Part shown: one piece after another, positions 36,316-44,929 of the stretch | How positions within the stretch are numbered: the first letter of the stretch is position 1 | Layout: each line of letters starts with the position of its first letter | Made by a program: the position numbers and the translations under genes | The notes under the pieces: generated by a model | What the model was told of the DNA's origin: nothing | What the model saw: the letters and a program-made list of their open reading frames with translations, nothing else | The model's database searches: none | NCBI RefSeq assembly: GCF_050753345.1 | Contig: NZ_JBLZFX010000030.1 | Span: 1-64,000 of the forward strand | DNA: 64,000 nucleotides | Reading direction: 5' to 3' | Source of the DNA: Alkalinema pantanalense | GTDB lineage: Bacteria > Cyanobacteriota > Cyanobacteriia > Leptolyngbyales > Leptolyngbyaceae

Positions 36316-36342
36316 AATCTCCCTATCAAAAATAGGAAGATT
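36316..36342 (-). terminator. Terminator after the phycocyanin linker gene
   Basis: On the minus strand the stem AATCTTCCTAT/ATAGGGAGATT with a 5-nt loop is followed by a T-rich stretch (TTTTATTTTTATT). It lies 49 nt past the linker stop codon. Confidence 0.75.
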
Positions 36343-36390
36343 CATTCAGCAAGCGTAGACACGTTTCAACAGGAAAAAATAAACAGCAAG

Positions 36391-37257
36391 CTAAAGTGGC
36401 GTAATACTAGCGACCTTCCCCCCCTGGCTATGAATCCGTTGGAGGTAACTCGATAATGCTTCGTAGGGAATAATTACCGCCTGATTCACTTGGCGAACTT
36501 TAGGGTAACCCAACTTCGCCAGTCGGGCAGCTTCCACGCGATACAGCCGACCAGAACCGTAGGCTAAAGAACCGCCAAAGGTACTTTGTGGCGTTACCCC
36601 CCGTGCCGGAGCTTGGTAAGCAAACCCATTATTACTCCCTGATGGAGCAACCACCGGAGATGCACCATTACGCCCCAATTCCCCGACGAGTCGGGATGCT
36701 TTTCCAAGGACTTGAGATCGATCGCTGTTGGCATACCCCCGATAGAGTTTGAACAGTCGGGTAAAGCCCACAGTTTTTTGGCCTGTCTGCGTTGCAAAGC
36801 CTCGATAGTAGGGCACCACCCAATCCCCAAAGTTTTGGGTATACTCTGGGGAATCAATGTAGGAATCAATGTCAGCGTTATATCCCTTTTCTAGATATAA
36901 GTCTAAATGTGCCTGAATCTCTGACTCGTCATAGGGAGCACGGCCTAGCAAGTGCTTGTAGTTCAACTCGGTAAAACGGGTATGGAAACTACTCGAAAAA
37001 AATTTGGCTTTATAAAGATCGGACCTGGCAACTTGTCGAACAAAATCCTTGACCGTGATCGTTCCATTCAATAACAAAGATTCCGCACCGATTAACCGCT
37101 CTGACTTAAGCAAATAATCATTACCTAAAACTTGGCGGTAAACGGCTGCAATCACCGCGTAGATATCCGCTTGATTTGCCTTCGATCGCAGTTCAACGGG
37201 CACTGCATTTGTAAACGCAGAAACCCCTAAACGGGAAGCTGCACTTGTAATCACCAT
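36391..37257 (-). CDS. Phycocyanin rod linker, sulfur-free (CpcC/CpcH3-like)
   Basis: The 288-residue linker has an N-terminal Pfam00427-type domain with VIAAVYRQVLGNDYLL, FVRQVARSDLYKAKFF, RFTELNYKHLLGRAPYDES and NFGDWVVPYYRGFATQTGQK. A C-terminal CpcD-like domain follows, from GSGRLYRVEAARL to IPYEALSSYLQRIHSQGGKV. It joins phycocyanin hexamers in phycobilisome rods. Beyond the initiator there is no Met and no Cys. Ordinary rod linkers carry several. This matches the sulfur-saving cpc3-type linker known from Calothrix. Confidence 0.88.
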   Translation of the reverse strand: MVITSAASRLGVSAFTNAVPVELRSKANQADIYAVIAAVYRQVLGNDYLLKSERLIGAESLLLNGTITVKDFVRQVARSDLYKAKFFSSSFHTRFTELNYKHLLGRAPYDESEIQAHLDLYLEKGYNADIDSYIDSPEYTQNFGDWVVPYYRGFATQTGQKTVGFTRLFKLYRGYANSDRSQVLGKASRLVGELGRNGASPVVAPSGSNNGFAYQAPARGVTPQSTFGGSLAYGSGRLYRVEAARLAKLGYPKVRQVNQAVIIPYEALSSYLQRIHSQGGKVASITPL

Positions 37258-37405
37258 TCCAATTACCTACTTTGCACCTGTCTAAATGAACGGCTCACTG
37301 ATAAGCTGTTCCGTAGGGCGATCGTCAGATCTTGGGTATCAGATCTTGTTTAGACGATCGCATTACTAGATAACCTATCAATGAGCCTTAACCTGTGAAG
37401 CAACT

Positions 37406-37897
37406 CTAGCTCAGGTTATTGATGATGTAATCAATATAAGAGTTGACTTCAACCGCCGGATCACCCGTTAAACCATGATTGCCCTTGATGTGCTTGAGGG
37501 CTTCAATGTACCAGCTAGGAGATAACTCGAAGCTCTTGTTGATTTCCGCCAGTCCAGCAACAAGGTAGTCATCGATCGGGCCGGTTCCCCCTACGACCAA
37601 TGCGTAGGTCACGATGCGCAGGTAGTAGCCAATGTCCCGAACACACTTCGCCTTGCCCCGTGTATCCGAAGCATAGTTTTTCCCTTGGAGCTGGGTGGTG
37701 TAGGGATACTTTTGATAAACAGCGTTTGCTGCTGCTTCAGAGAGACTACCAGCCTTTCTAGAGAGCTCTTTTGCCGCTTCTAGAGAAACAGCAGCTTGGC
37801 GGAACCGACCAAAGGCAACTTGAATTTCAGTGCTACCGAGGAAACGGCCTTGGGAATCCGCAGACACAACTGCTTCAGTTAAAGGAGTCTTGCTCAT
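37406..37897 (-). CDS. cpcA: Phycocyanin alpha subunit, sulfur-depleted (CpcA3-like)
   Basis: The 163-residue protein has the phycocyanin alpha fold and the bilin cysteine at residue 85 (KCVRDIGYYLRIVTYAL). Only the initiator Met and that single Cys carry sulfur. Positions that are Met or Cys in common CpcA are replaced: TTQLQG for TTQMQG, LRIVTYAL for LRMVTYCL, GPIDDY for GPMDEY. The frame is open to 37966, but AGGAG upstream and the family start support ATG 37897. No bilin lyase gene is adjacent. Confidence 0.92.
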   Translation of the reverse strand: MSKTPLTEAVVSADSQGRFLGSTEIQVAFGRFRQAAVSLEAAKELSRKAGSLSEAAANAVYQKYPYTTQLQGKNYASDTRGKAKCVRDIGYYLRIVTYALVVGGTGPIDDYLVAGLAEINKSFELSPSWYIEALKHIKGNHGLTGDPAVEVNSYIDYIINNLS

Positions 37898-38012
37898 GAA
37901 CGAATTTTCTCCTAATAGCTCTAAGAATTTTTGTCTTTGTAAAAGAAGGAAAGATGCAAATAGCACCTATTCCTAGGAAGTAGTTCTAAAGTAGTTCCAT
38001 GGAACCAGAACT

Positions 38013-38534
38013 TTAGCCAACGGCTGCGGATGCCCGATCAAAGTAAGTTGCAATTTCCGAAACCAAGGCACTGCAATCACCACGGGTGACTCCATTAGGA
38101 TCATTCACCAAAGCGATCGCGGCATCTTTCAGTTTTTGAATGCCCACAGCCACGGAAGCACCTGGCGTACCCAATGCCAAGTAAGTTTCCCGCAGACCGT
38201 TCAGAGCGCGATCTTCAAGGACACTCGCATCCCCGGCATAAATTGCATAGGTGACGTAGCGCAAGATGATTTCCAAATCGCGCAAGCAAGCGGCTGCACG
38301 GCGGTTTGTATAAGCATTACCACCGGGTGCAATCAGTTGAGGCTGCTCTTCAAACAAAGCCCGTGCAGCATTGGTGACGATCGTGGATGCGTTACTCGAA
38401 ATCCGGTTAACTGCATCAACTCGCTTGTTGCCTTCTCTAACGAAGTTAATCAAAGCATCGATTTGGGCATCGCTGACGTATTCACCCCGTGCATCAGCTT
38501 GGGCTGTCACCTTAGAAAAGGCATCTTGCACCAT
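38013..38534 (-). CDS. cpcB: Phycocyanin beta subunit, sulfur-depleted (CpcB3-like)
   Basis: The 173-residue protein carries only the two bilin cysteines, residue 83 (ACLRDLEIILR) and residue 154 (GDCSALVSE), and only the initiator Met. The common CpcB Cys near position 109 is Ala here (DRALNGLRETY), and Met residues in NFVRE and RRAAACL regions are replaced. TAGGAG precedes the ATG. It is the first gene of the operon cpcB-cpcA-linker. The pattern matches sulfur-starvation phycocyanin. Confidence 0.92.
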   Translation of the reverse strand: MVQDAFSKVTAQADARGEYVSDAQIDALINFVREGNKRVDAVNRISSNASTIVTNAARALFEEQPQLIAPGGNAYTNRRAAACLRDLEIILRYVTYAIYAGDASVLEDRALNGLRETYLALGTPGASVAVGIQKLKDAAIALVNDPNGVTRGDCSALVSEIATYFDRASAAVG

Positions 38535-39463
38535 GGTTGCAATCTCCTAAAAATTGTTGTTTTGAAACTAAATAGACTTTCAGTAATGTGTTTTGAGTAA
38601 TCAACCCATCGTCTAGAACTTGATTTTCCAGAAATTAGTCAACTTAAGGAGCCCATCATTTAGAACGACATGATAAGAAGCCTAAAGAATTTACTCAAGC
38701 AACACTGAAATTACATAGCGAGAAACATTAATGAGAAATAAACACAACGCTTAGGTACGCTTATTTCGTCATCTGCATTTCTCTTGGGTTCATTTATACA
38801 ACACTTACAAAGTCTTTTTTGATTACGAAACATTACTACCTTGTCGTAATGCGAGAGCACTAAAAACCTAAAAATGTATATCTCATTACTTTAAAAAAGT
38901 AATTGAATTTGCATTTTGACCAAAGCTCTTTCTTAAAGCAGTTCTCCTTGTAGTTTCAGTCACTAATTTTTTGTTTATTTTGATACGCTTTTTTATGAGT
39001 ATTTTTACAAAACTTAGTTAATTTATCTTAGATCACATCTTTTGTTGAGCAGTCTGAAACTCATGCTATTGCCAGTATTGAGGGCGTTGTAGCCAGCTCA
39101 ATTTGTAGGCTAGAGGGAAGTTTTGCAGAAATAGGGAAAGAAATTTCCAAGCTCATTTAGAACCGATGCACAATCCCGTTATTTCCACCGTTATTTCTAC
39201 CGGCAATTCAAATTTGACAGCCGGTACATGCTTGACTACCTCTAATTCTGAACAGCCTGAAGAAAATCATTTTCAAATTACACAAAAATTGCCTTGGGTC
39301 AAGACCATTCAATACATCACTCTACAATTTTCAGACTTTATTGCATCAATGAATCAGTATCCTTTGGAAACGTTGACACCATTTCACCGTTTTTAGAGAA
39401 AAAATTGTTGGCCTCTTGATCTTGGGTAATTTTTGTGACATTCTTTTATGCAGTTCAAAAAAT
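38535..39463. promoter_or_regulatory. Long promoter region of the phycocyanin operon
   Basis: About 0.9 kb without a convincing gene. ATTACGA (38822-38828) and TCGTAAT (38844-38850) form a perfect 7-bp inverted repeat, 29 bp overall, about 290 nt upstream of cpcB; it differs from the 24-bp sulfur palindrome. A 76-codon open frame at 39166-39396 (plus) has no family features and is probably chance. The rest is AT-rich. Confidence 0.45.
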
Positions 39464-39487
39464 ACGGTATTCCGATTGATTTACCGT
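39464..39487 (+). promoter_or_regulatory. Sulfur palindrome, copy D (before sbpA2)
   Basis: ACGGTA and TACCGT flank TTCCGATTGATT. It lies 156 nt upstream of the second sbpA gene, further than other copies, so the leader is probably long or the site is at an upstream promoter. It could also influence the divergent cpc operon. Confidence 0.7.
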
Positions 39488-39643
39488 AGATTAAATAGGT
39501 CAGGGAGTTGGCTAGATAGACGATCGCCTTAATTGAGTCACCTTGATTGAATCGTTATCAGTGAGTCGTTGTCTGTCCATTGAGCACCGCCGCTTATCAG
39601 AAGAACATCTCGAGAACAGAGAACACCAGAGGAGCAAGCTATT

Positions 39644-40699
39644 ATGACGACCTTCAAACCATCTATTCCATCATTTGCGGCAGTGGGTCTTGGGCTAAGC
39701 TTGTCGCTGATGCCCATTGGAGTTTCCTCAGCGTTTGCTGCACCTGTAGAGCAAAAACTGATTGCTCAAAAACCCAACAAAGTAGAAATTACGCTCGTGA
39801 GCTTTGCCGTCACCAAAGCCGCCCACGATCGCATCATTCCCTTATTCCAAGAAAAGTGGAAGCGAGAAAAGGGCCAAGAAGTGGTCATCAATCGTAGCTA
39901 TGGCGGATCGGGTAGCCAGACACGAGCTGTTCTAGATGGCCTCGAAGCAGATGTGGTGTCCCTGGCACTGGCACTGGATACCAAGCGTTTAGAAAAGGAT
40001 GGGTTGATTCAACCCGGATGGGAAAATGAAGCTCCCAATGATGCAATCGTCACTAAGTCGGTTATTGCATTAGTCACTCGTCCCGGCAATCCTAAGAAAG
40101 TTAAAACCTGGAGTGATCTCGCCAATGGTGTACAGGTCATTACGGCCAATCCTAAAACCTCCGGAGGCGCAATTTGGAATTTTCTCGGACTTTGGGGTTC
40201 CGTGAGTCAGACTGGGGGCAATGACACCCAAGCCAAGGAATTTTTTAGCAAAGTTGCTAAAAACGTTCCTGTCTGGCCCAAGGATGCAAGAGAATCCACT
40301 GACATTTTCCTCAAAAAAGGGCAAGGAGACGTTTTACTGAATTATGAGCATGAAGTGATTCTGGCTGAACAAAATGGCGATCGCGCTTTCTACGTGATCC
40401 CGCCTGTCAATATCTCGATCGATAACCCGATCGCGGTAGTTGATAAAATCGTTGACAAACGTGGCAGTCGTGAAGTCTCGGAAGCCTTAGTGAAGTTCCT
40501 GTATAGCCCAGAAGCACAACGGGAATACGCCAAGGTTGGCTTCCGTCCAGTGGATAGTGGAGTTGCCAAAGAGTTCGAGAAGAAATTCCCGAAGGTCAGC
40601 AAATTGTACACCGTCAAGGACTTTGGAGGGTGGGACGAAGTTCAGAAGAAGTTCTTTGCTGACGGCGCAATCTTTGATCAAGTGGTCAATAAACGCTAG
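39644..40699 (+). CDS. sbpA: Second sulfate-binding protein, mature form without Met or Cys
   Basis: The 351-residue protein has a cleavable signal (MTTFKPSIPSF to AFAAPVEQ, cleavage near residue 33), then the sulfate-binding family sequence: ITLVSFAVTKAAHDRIIPLF, YGGSGSQTRAVLDGLEADVV, ANPKTSGGAIWNFLGLW and KDARESTDIFLKKGQGDVLL. After cleavage no Met or Cys remains. It is paralogous to SbpA at 34.3-35.5 kb but soluble rather than lipidated. AGGAG precedes the ATG. Confidence 0.88.
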   Translation: MTTFKPSIPSFAAVGLGLSLSLMPIGVSSAFAAPVEQKLIAQKPNKVEITLVSFAVTKAAHDRIIPLFQEKWKREKGQEVVINRSYGGSGSQTRAVLDGLEADVVSLALALDTKRLEKDGLIQPGWENEAPNDAIVTKSVIALVTRPGNPKKVKTWSDLANGVQVITANPKTSGGAIWNFLGLWGSVSQTGGNDTQAKEFFSKVAKNVPVWPKDARESTDIFLKKGQGDVLLNYEHEVILAEQNGDRAFYVIPPVNISIDNPIAVVDKIVDKRGSREVSEALVKFLYSPEAQREYAKVGFRPVDSGVAKEFEKKFPKVSKLYTVKDFGGWDEVQKKFFADGAIFDQVVNKR

Positions 40700-40718
40700 A
40701 TTCTTAGCATCTTTCTGA

Positions 40719-40807
40719 GGAACCCTTCCATAAGCCCCTTGTCGGGAAATTCCCACTCAAGTCCTTAAAGGCTCATTGTAGGATTTGGGGCTTATTTCAA
40801 GGGTTCC
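40719..40807 (+). ncRNA. Long two-stem hairpin after sbpA2
   Basis: GGAACCCTT (40719-40727) pairs with AAGGGTTCC (40799-40807), and inside it TAAGCCCC (40731-40738) pairs with GGGGCTTA (40787-40794). An inner GGGAAATTCCC can also fold. No T-run follows directly. It is either a structured 3' end that protects the sbpA2 mRNA, a weak terminator or a small RNA. Confidence 0.45.
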
Positions 40808-40931
40808 CATGGATTATTCCTCACAATTTTGGTATCGGCAAATGCCTACAGGCGCAGTGTAATTTACATCCAGTGCCTGTAGTTTTTCTTCTTCTCATTC
40901 ATCTTCATCGTGAGTCTCAAGCGTAATACCC

Positions 40932-42056
40932 GTGTTAAAGTTTTTTCCTCCTAAAACAACGTCCGAGGCCAGCCAGAATTTGTTACCTGACTCGTCTACT
41001 GCACCCCAATCGATTGCTGAAAATCACACGACAGTGACTACTACAGCGATCGATGAATGGTTGCATGCAGCCCCCGCTCCCCATGGCCAAACCACCAAAA
41101 AGCTACTCGGATTAGGAATGGCAATTTCTTTAGGACTCCATGGCCTATCGCTGGTCATTCCCACGGGAGGAGACAAACAAGAAGCCGCACCTGTGAAACC
41201 AGAAGAAAAAAAGGTGCGAATTACGCAACTTCCAACGATTACCAAATCGACCGGAATTAAATCTGTCAAGACTCAGAAAACAGCCGCCCTGAGCAAACCC
41301 ACCGTCGCCCCACCACCCAACCAGCCCTCGAACCCGATTCCACCTGCCACCCCTCCCAAGGTCACGGAAACTAAGCAGACAGAAACTAAGGACGATTCCA
41401 AGCAAAGCGCTTCGGAAGAGAATACGTCCTCTGCTTGGGATGATTTTCCCATCTATCCAGGGGCAGTCGCCGGTTGCTACGGACAATCTGCTTGCTTCAC
41501 GACCACAAAAGACTTAGCATCTGTCGCCAGCTTTTTTGAAAAGGAACTCCCTGGTAAAAAATATCAAGCTTCTCTCGTCTTGAATAAATCGGATCACAAG
41601 GCTTATCAAGTTTCCCGGAAAGGTCAGGGCCAAATTCTGAATATCTTAGTGGATACCACGGGCACCGCCATTTATGTTCTGGCACCGGAAGTCATCGCCC
41701 TAGGAGACCTCGCTAAAGCCGTTCCTGTCCCTCCGGATGTCGCCGAAATTCTCGGTTCTACTTCAGCGCCAGATGCCACCCCAGATAGTTTGGCACGGCC
41801 CACGATCGCCTTTGCAGGCACAAAACTCAAGCCTGGAGTTTCGGCAGCGCTACTATTTGACGAAGCTCCAGAAGACGTATTTCCAACCTATATTCAGGGC
41901 AACTTGGGCACCCGAGAAATTAATTTTGATGGCCCCACTGCTTACAACGGTGGCTTCCTGTACACCGTGGATGCCTCGAAGAAGCTCTACGTTTTCATTC
42001 TCCCAAGTACCAAGGGGGGCAGTGTCTTGACGATTTGGAATGTGCCCCCCCAATAA
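40932..42056 (+). CDS. TonB-like envelope protein with a novel C-terminal domain
   Basis: The 374-residue protein has one membrane helix at about residues 58-74 (LLGLGMAISLGLHGLSLVIP), then a Lys/Pro/Thr-rich extended region (PPPNQPSNPIPPATPPK). An approximately 220-residue C-terminal domain follows, with AWDDFPIYPGAVAGCYGQSA near its start, that I do not recognise. A single helix and a Pro-rich stretch before ExbB and ExbD genes is the TonB/TolA layout. The start is GTG at 40932 and uncertain. It contains one internal Met and two Cys. Confidence 0.65.
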   Translation: MLKFFPPKTTSEASQNLLPDSSTAPQSIAENHTTVTTTAIDEWLHAAPAPHGQTTKKLLGLGMAISLGLHGLSLVIPTGGDKQEAAPVKPEEKKVRITQLPTITKSTGIKSVKTQKTAALSKPTVAPPPNQPSNPIPPATPPKVTETKQTETKDDSKQSASEENTSSAWDDFPIYPGAVAGCYGQSACFTTTKDLASVASFFEKELPGKKYQASLVLNKSDHKAYQVSRKGQGQILNILVDTTGTAIYVLAPEVIALGDLAKAVPVPPDVAEILGSTSAPDATPDSLARPTIAFAGTKLKPGVSAALLFDEAPEDVFPTYIQGNLGTREINFDGPTAYNGGFLYTVDASKKLYVFILPSTKGGSVLTIWNVPPQ

Positions 42057-42122
42057 AGTCCTAACAAAATTCATCGCAACGTTCATCATAAACCTGTCAA
42101 TTGCTTAAGCCGAGGAATATCA

Positions 42123-42851
42123 ATGTCTAACTTCTATGAAACGATCGCCAAAGGGGGGCCAGTGATGATCCCACTGGTCGGTTTGTCCGTTGCAACCATT
42201 GGTTGCGCGATCGAACGAACCGTATTCTGGCGACAGTTACTCAAGCAAGAAGGTCGAATTGTCCACGATGTTTTAGAGTCAGCCCACACCGATCTTGCAT
42301 TGGCCGCAGATATTGCACGGCGGGGCAGTCATCTTCCCATCGGGCGCTATCTACTGGCACCACTACGCTTGCACCAGCCCACGCCCGAGACGTTTCACTT
42401 AGCCTTAGAAACTTCGAGCGAAAAAGAATTTATTGAAATTCGCCGAGGACACAAACTACTGGAAAGCGTTGTTGGAATTGCTCCATTACTGGGTCTTTTA
42501 GGAACCGTCACCGGTTTGATCATGACGTTTAGTAATCTCAACATCGGTGGCGGCGGTGGGGCAAGCAGTGCAGGAGATTTGGGCAAAGCGGCGGAGGGAA
42601 TCGGGGAAGCCTTGATCACAACGGCGGGAGGAATGATTGTCGCAATTATTGCCTTGAGTATTTTGCGAGTGTTAGTTTCCCTGGAAGCCAAGCAACTGGA
42701 TTATTTTTCGATCGTTGGCAGTGAACTGGAATTGATTTATCGACAGATTTGGTACGAACCGAAGTTTCAATACCAAAAATCCGCATCTAATCCTGACGTG
42801 GGCAGAATTAATGACTTTATCCCGATCGATCGCAGCACAGTGGACGGTTAA
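42123..42851 (+). CDS. exbB: ExbB/TolQ-family proton channel protein
   Basis: The 242-residue protein has three membrane helices and the MotA/TolQ/ExbB domain: LLESVVGIAPLLGLLGTVTG and GIGEALITTAGGMIVAIIAL. It forms the proton channel that energises TonB. It is followed 2 nt later by exbD. A GAGGAAT precedes the ATG. Confidence 0.85.
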   Translation: MSNFYETIAKGGPVMIPLVGLSVATIGCAIERTVFWRQLLKQEGRIVHDVLESAHTDLALAADIARRGSHLPIGRYLLAPLRLHQPTPETFHLALETSSEKEFIEIRRGHKLLESVVGIAPLLGLLGTVTGLIMTFSNLNIGGGGGASSAGDLGKAAEGIGEALITTAGGMIVAIIALSILRVLVSLEAKQLDYFSIVGSELELIYRQIWYEPKFQYQKSASNPDVGRINDFIPIDRSTVDG

Positions 42852-42853
42852 TC

Positions 42854-43279
42854 ATGGTACTGAAACGCCGCAATCACCCTAGTAATCAGATGCCAGAGGT
42901 CAACCTGGTACCCATGATGGACGTGGTTATGACCATTCTCACGTTTTTCATCATTGTTTCAATGACTTTGACGAAACAGCAAAATGCATTAAACGTCACC
43001 CTGCCCAGTGCTAATGCCCCTGCTAACCCGTCAGCCAACAAAGGCCCTGACCCCATGATTGTCGCGATCGATGCCCAAGGCAAATTAGCCGTGAAAGATG
43101 TTGTTGTGAGTGAAACGGATTTGTCACAGCAAGTACAAACTTTTTTGGCCAGCAGCCCCCAAGCCGCCGTTCTCCTCAAAGCCGATCGCAAAGTGTCCTA
43201 TGAACAATTGGCCAAGGTTTTAGGTACCTTACAAAAAGTGGGTGGAGAACGGGTTTCCTTAGCCATTGAGGGAAATTAG
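42854..43279 (+). CDS. exbD: ExbD/TolR-family protein
   Basis: The 141-residue protein has an N-terminal helix (VPMMDVVMTILTFFIIVSMT, about residues 21-40) with the conserved aspartate (VPMMD) used in proton transfer, and a periplasmic domain. It pairs with the ExbB-like protein. The next gene starts 1 nt after its stop codon. Confidence 0.85.
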   Translation: MVLKRRNHPSNQMPEVNLVPMMDVVMTILTFFIIVSMTLTKQQNALNVTLPSANAPANPSANKGPDPMIVAIDAQGKLAVKDVVVSETDLSQQVQTFLASSPQAAVLLKADRKVSYEQLAKVLGTLQKVGGERVSLAIEGN

Positions 43280-43280
43280 C

Positions 43281-44147
43281 ATGGCAAAACGAATTAGCAT
43301 GGCAAAACGTAGTGTCACTTTAGGCATGGAAGTCAGTGCACTGAGTGCACTCATCCTGACCAGCCTAACCGGGTGCAATCAATCCTCCGCAACCCATCAG
43401 ATAGAAACCATTCTCAAAGCAGAGATTGAAAAGCAGAATGGCATCCCCGTCAAAGCCATTACCTGCCCCAAGAATTTGCAAGCTCAACCCGACCAAGAAT
43501 TTGAATGCACGGGAGCCTTAAACCCAGAGGGGGGCTTTTTTATTCAAGTCAGGGCCACAGCAGAAAAAGACAAGGTCAAATGGGAGATTCCCCATTCCTG
43601 GCGATTACTCAACCTCACTAAATTCGAGTCCGAGGTTCGAGAGGTTTTGGGCCAAACACAGACCCCCGTAAACCCCAATCCCACCCAATCAGCCATAGCC
43701 TCTGCAACCCCACCCCTAGCAGGCTCGGCACCTTCAACAGCCACCACCCCTGAGGCAGGACTAGTCCCTTTCCCAAAGACGCTGAAAGTTGACTGTGGTG
43801 GTGGCTATCGTGCGGTTAAACCAGGAGATAGTTTTGAGTGCAAATTGCTGGATGCTTCAACATCAACTGCACCTGACAAATCCCCACCATCGGCAACCCT
43901 CCGTAGTACTAGCAATGACATTGTTAGCGTCAAGATTGAGCCCGAAGGAAAAATCACCTGGCAAGCCATCCGCGAGGAAGCTGGGTCGGCTACTAAGGCT
44001 ATTGAGATCGGCAGTCCAACACCATCTGTTACCTCCACTGCTGGGAGCTTAGCAACGCCATCAGCCACTACCACATCAACACCCAGCAATGGCGCGATCG
44101 AAGCAGCCCCTCAGGATGCAACCGGATGGCGCGAATTAGGGGAATAA
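43281..44147 (+). CDS. DUF4333-containing lipoprotein-like protein
   Basis: The protein is about 288 residues with a signal ending in LTSLTGC, probably a lipobox. Two DUF4333-like repeats follow, each with a Cys pair: VKAITCPKNLQAQPDQEFEC and LKVDCGGGYRAVKPGDSFEC. Long Pro/Thr/Ser linkers separate and follow them. The start region is duplicated: ATTAGCATGGCAAAACG occurs twice, offering ATGs at 43281 and 43299. It ends overlapping the convergent amidotransferase gene. It is probably an envelope partner of the ExbBD complex (inference). Confidence 0.65.
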   Translation: MAKRISMAKRSVTLGMEVSALSALILTSLTGCNQSSATHQIETILKAEIEKQNGIPVKAITCPKNLQAQPDQEFECTGALNPEGGFFIQVRATAEKDKVKWEIPHSWRLLNLTKFESEVREVLGQTQTPVNPNPTQSAIASATPPLAGSAPSTATTPEAGLVPFPKTLKVDCGGGYRAVKPGDSFECKLLDASTSTAPDKSPPSATLRSTSNDIVSVKIEPEGKITWQAIREEAGSATKAIEIGSPTPSVTSTAGSLATPSATTTSTPSNGAIEAAPQDATGWRELGE

Positions 44148-44929
44148 AATGGAATGACGGATTGGGCTAAGGGTTGACCATCCTGGAACACGAGCAGTTC
44201 TCCGGGTTGCAACGTGATCCACTCTTCATTGTCAGTCAATGGAACCGTTGCAATGATAGCCACCCGATCGCTCGCCGTTGTCAGTTCTTGAAAATCAACC
44301 GTTATATCTTCATCCACCAAATGAGCCGCTGCAAAAGGGGCTTGCCGGATAATGTAACTTAGCTTCGTAGAACAATGCACAAATAAATGCTCACCATCCG
44401 AGAGCAAGTAGTTAAACACTCCATACTGTGCAATCTCTTGAGTCAGCGCTTCCAAGACTGGATAAAGGGCTTCCAAGGGCGGTTTGCCCTGGGGAAAGTG
44501 TTGACGCAAGGTTTCTAAAATCTGGCAAAACGCTTGTTCACTATCCGTACTCCCCACCGGGCAGTAGTGGCCTCGATTTTGATAATGAAACTCTTTGAGA
44601 TCGCCATTGTGGGCAAACACCCAATAGCGTCCCCATAACTCGCGCTTAAATGGATGACAGTTTTCTAACCCCACCGGCCCGATCGTTGCCTTACGAATAT
44701 GGGCAATGACATTCGTAGATTTAATCGGATATTGCCTCACTAATTGCGCAATCGGAGACTTGATCGACGGTTGATCATCTAAAAACACCCGGCATCCCAA
44801 CCCTTCAAAAAAGGCAATGCCCCAGCCATCCCGATGCTCATCGGTTTTTCCGCCCCTCGCACAAAAGCCTTCAAAGGAAAAGCAGATATCGGTAGGGACA
44901 TTGCAGTTCATTCCGAGTAATTGGCACAT
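44111..44929 (-). CDS. Class II glutamine amidotransferase (YafJ/EgtC-like)
   Basis: The 272-residue protein starts MCQLLGMNCN, giving the N-terminal nucleophile Cys2 of Ntn amidotransferases. DGWGIAF, AHIRKATIGPV and WVFAHNGDL follow as in YafJ and EgtC. EgtC removes glutamate in ergothioneine synthesis, a sulfur compound; YafJ function is unknown. Without other egt genes the assignment stays general. Confidence 0.8.
   Translation of the reverse strand: MCQLLGMNCNVPTDICFSFEGFCARGGKTDEHRDGWGIAFFEGLGCRVFLDDQPSIKSPIAQLVRQYPIKSTNVIAHIRKATIGPVGLENCHPFKRELWGRYWVFAHNGDLKEFHYQNRGHYCPVGSTDSEQAFCQILETLRQHFPQGKPPLEALYPVLEALTQEIAQYGVFNYLLSDGEHLFVHCSTKLSYIIRQAPFAAAHLVDEDITVDFQELTTASDRVAIIATVPLTDNEEWITLQPGELLVFQDGQPLAQSVIPFYSPNSRHPVAS

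Larger units (their letters stand above)
35588..36390. other. Long gap with two similar minus-strand terminators
   Basis: No gene is supported. Hairpins at 36316-36342 (AATCTCCCTAT/ATAGGAAGATT) and 35811-35839 (AATCTCCCTG/CAGGAAGATT) both run into A-tracts at the left, which are T-tracts on the minus strand. They terminate the phycocyanin operon. The 475 bp between them is AT-rich with no coding signal and may be where extra linker genes were lost (inference). Confidence 0.6.

Noticed and set aside
39166..39396. 76-codon open frame on the plus strand between cpcB and sbpA2
   Set aside because: It has no recognisable domain, no clear ribosome site and lies in an AT-rich promoter region; it is most likely chance.
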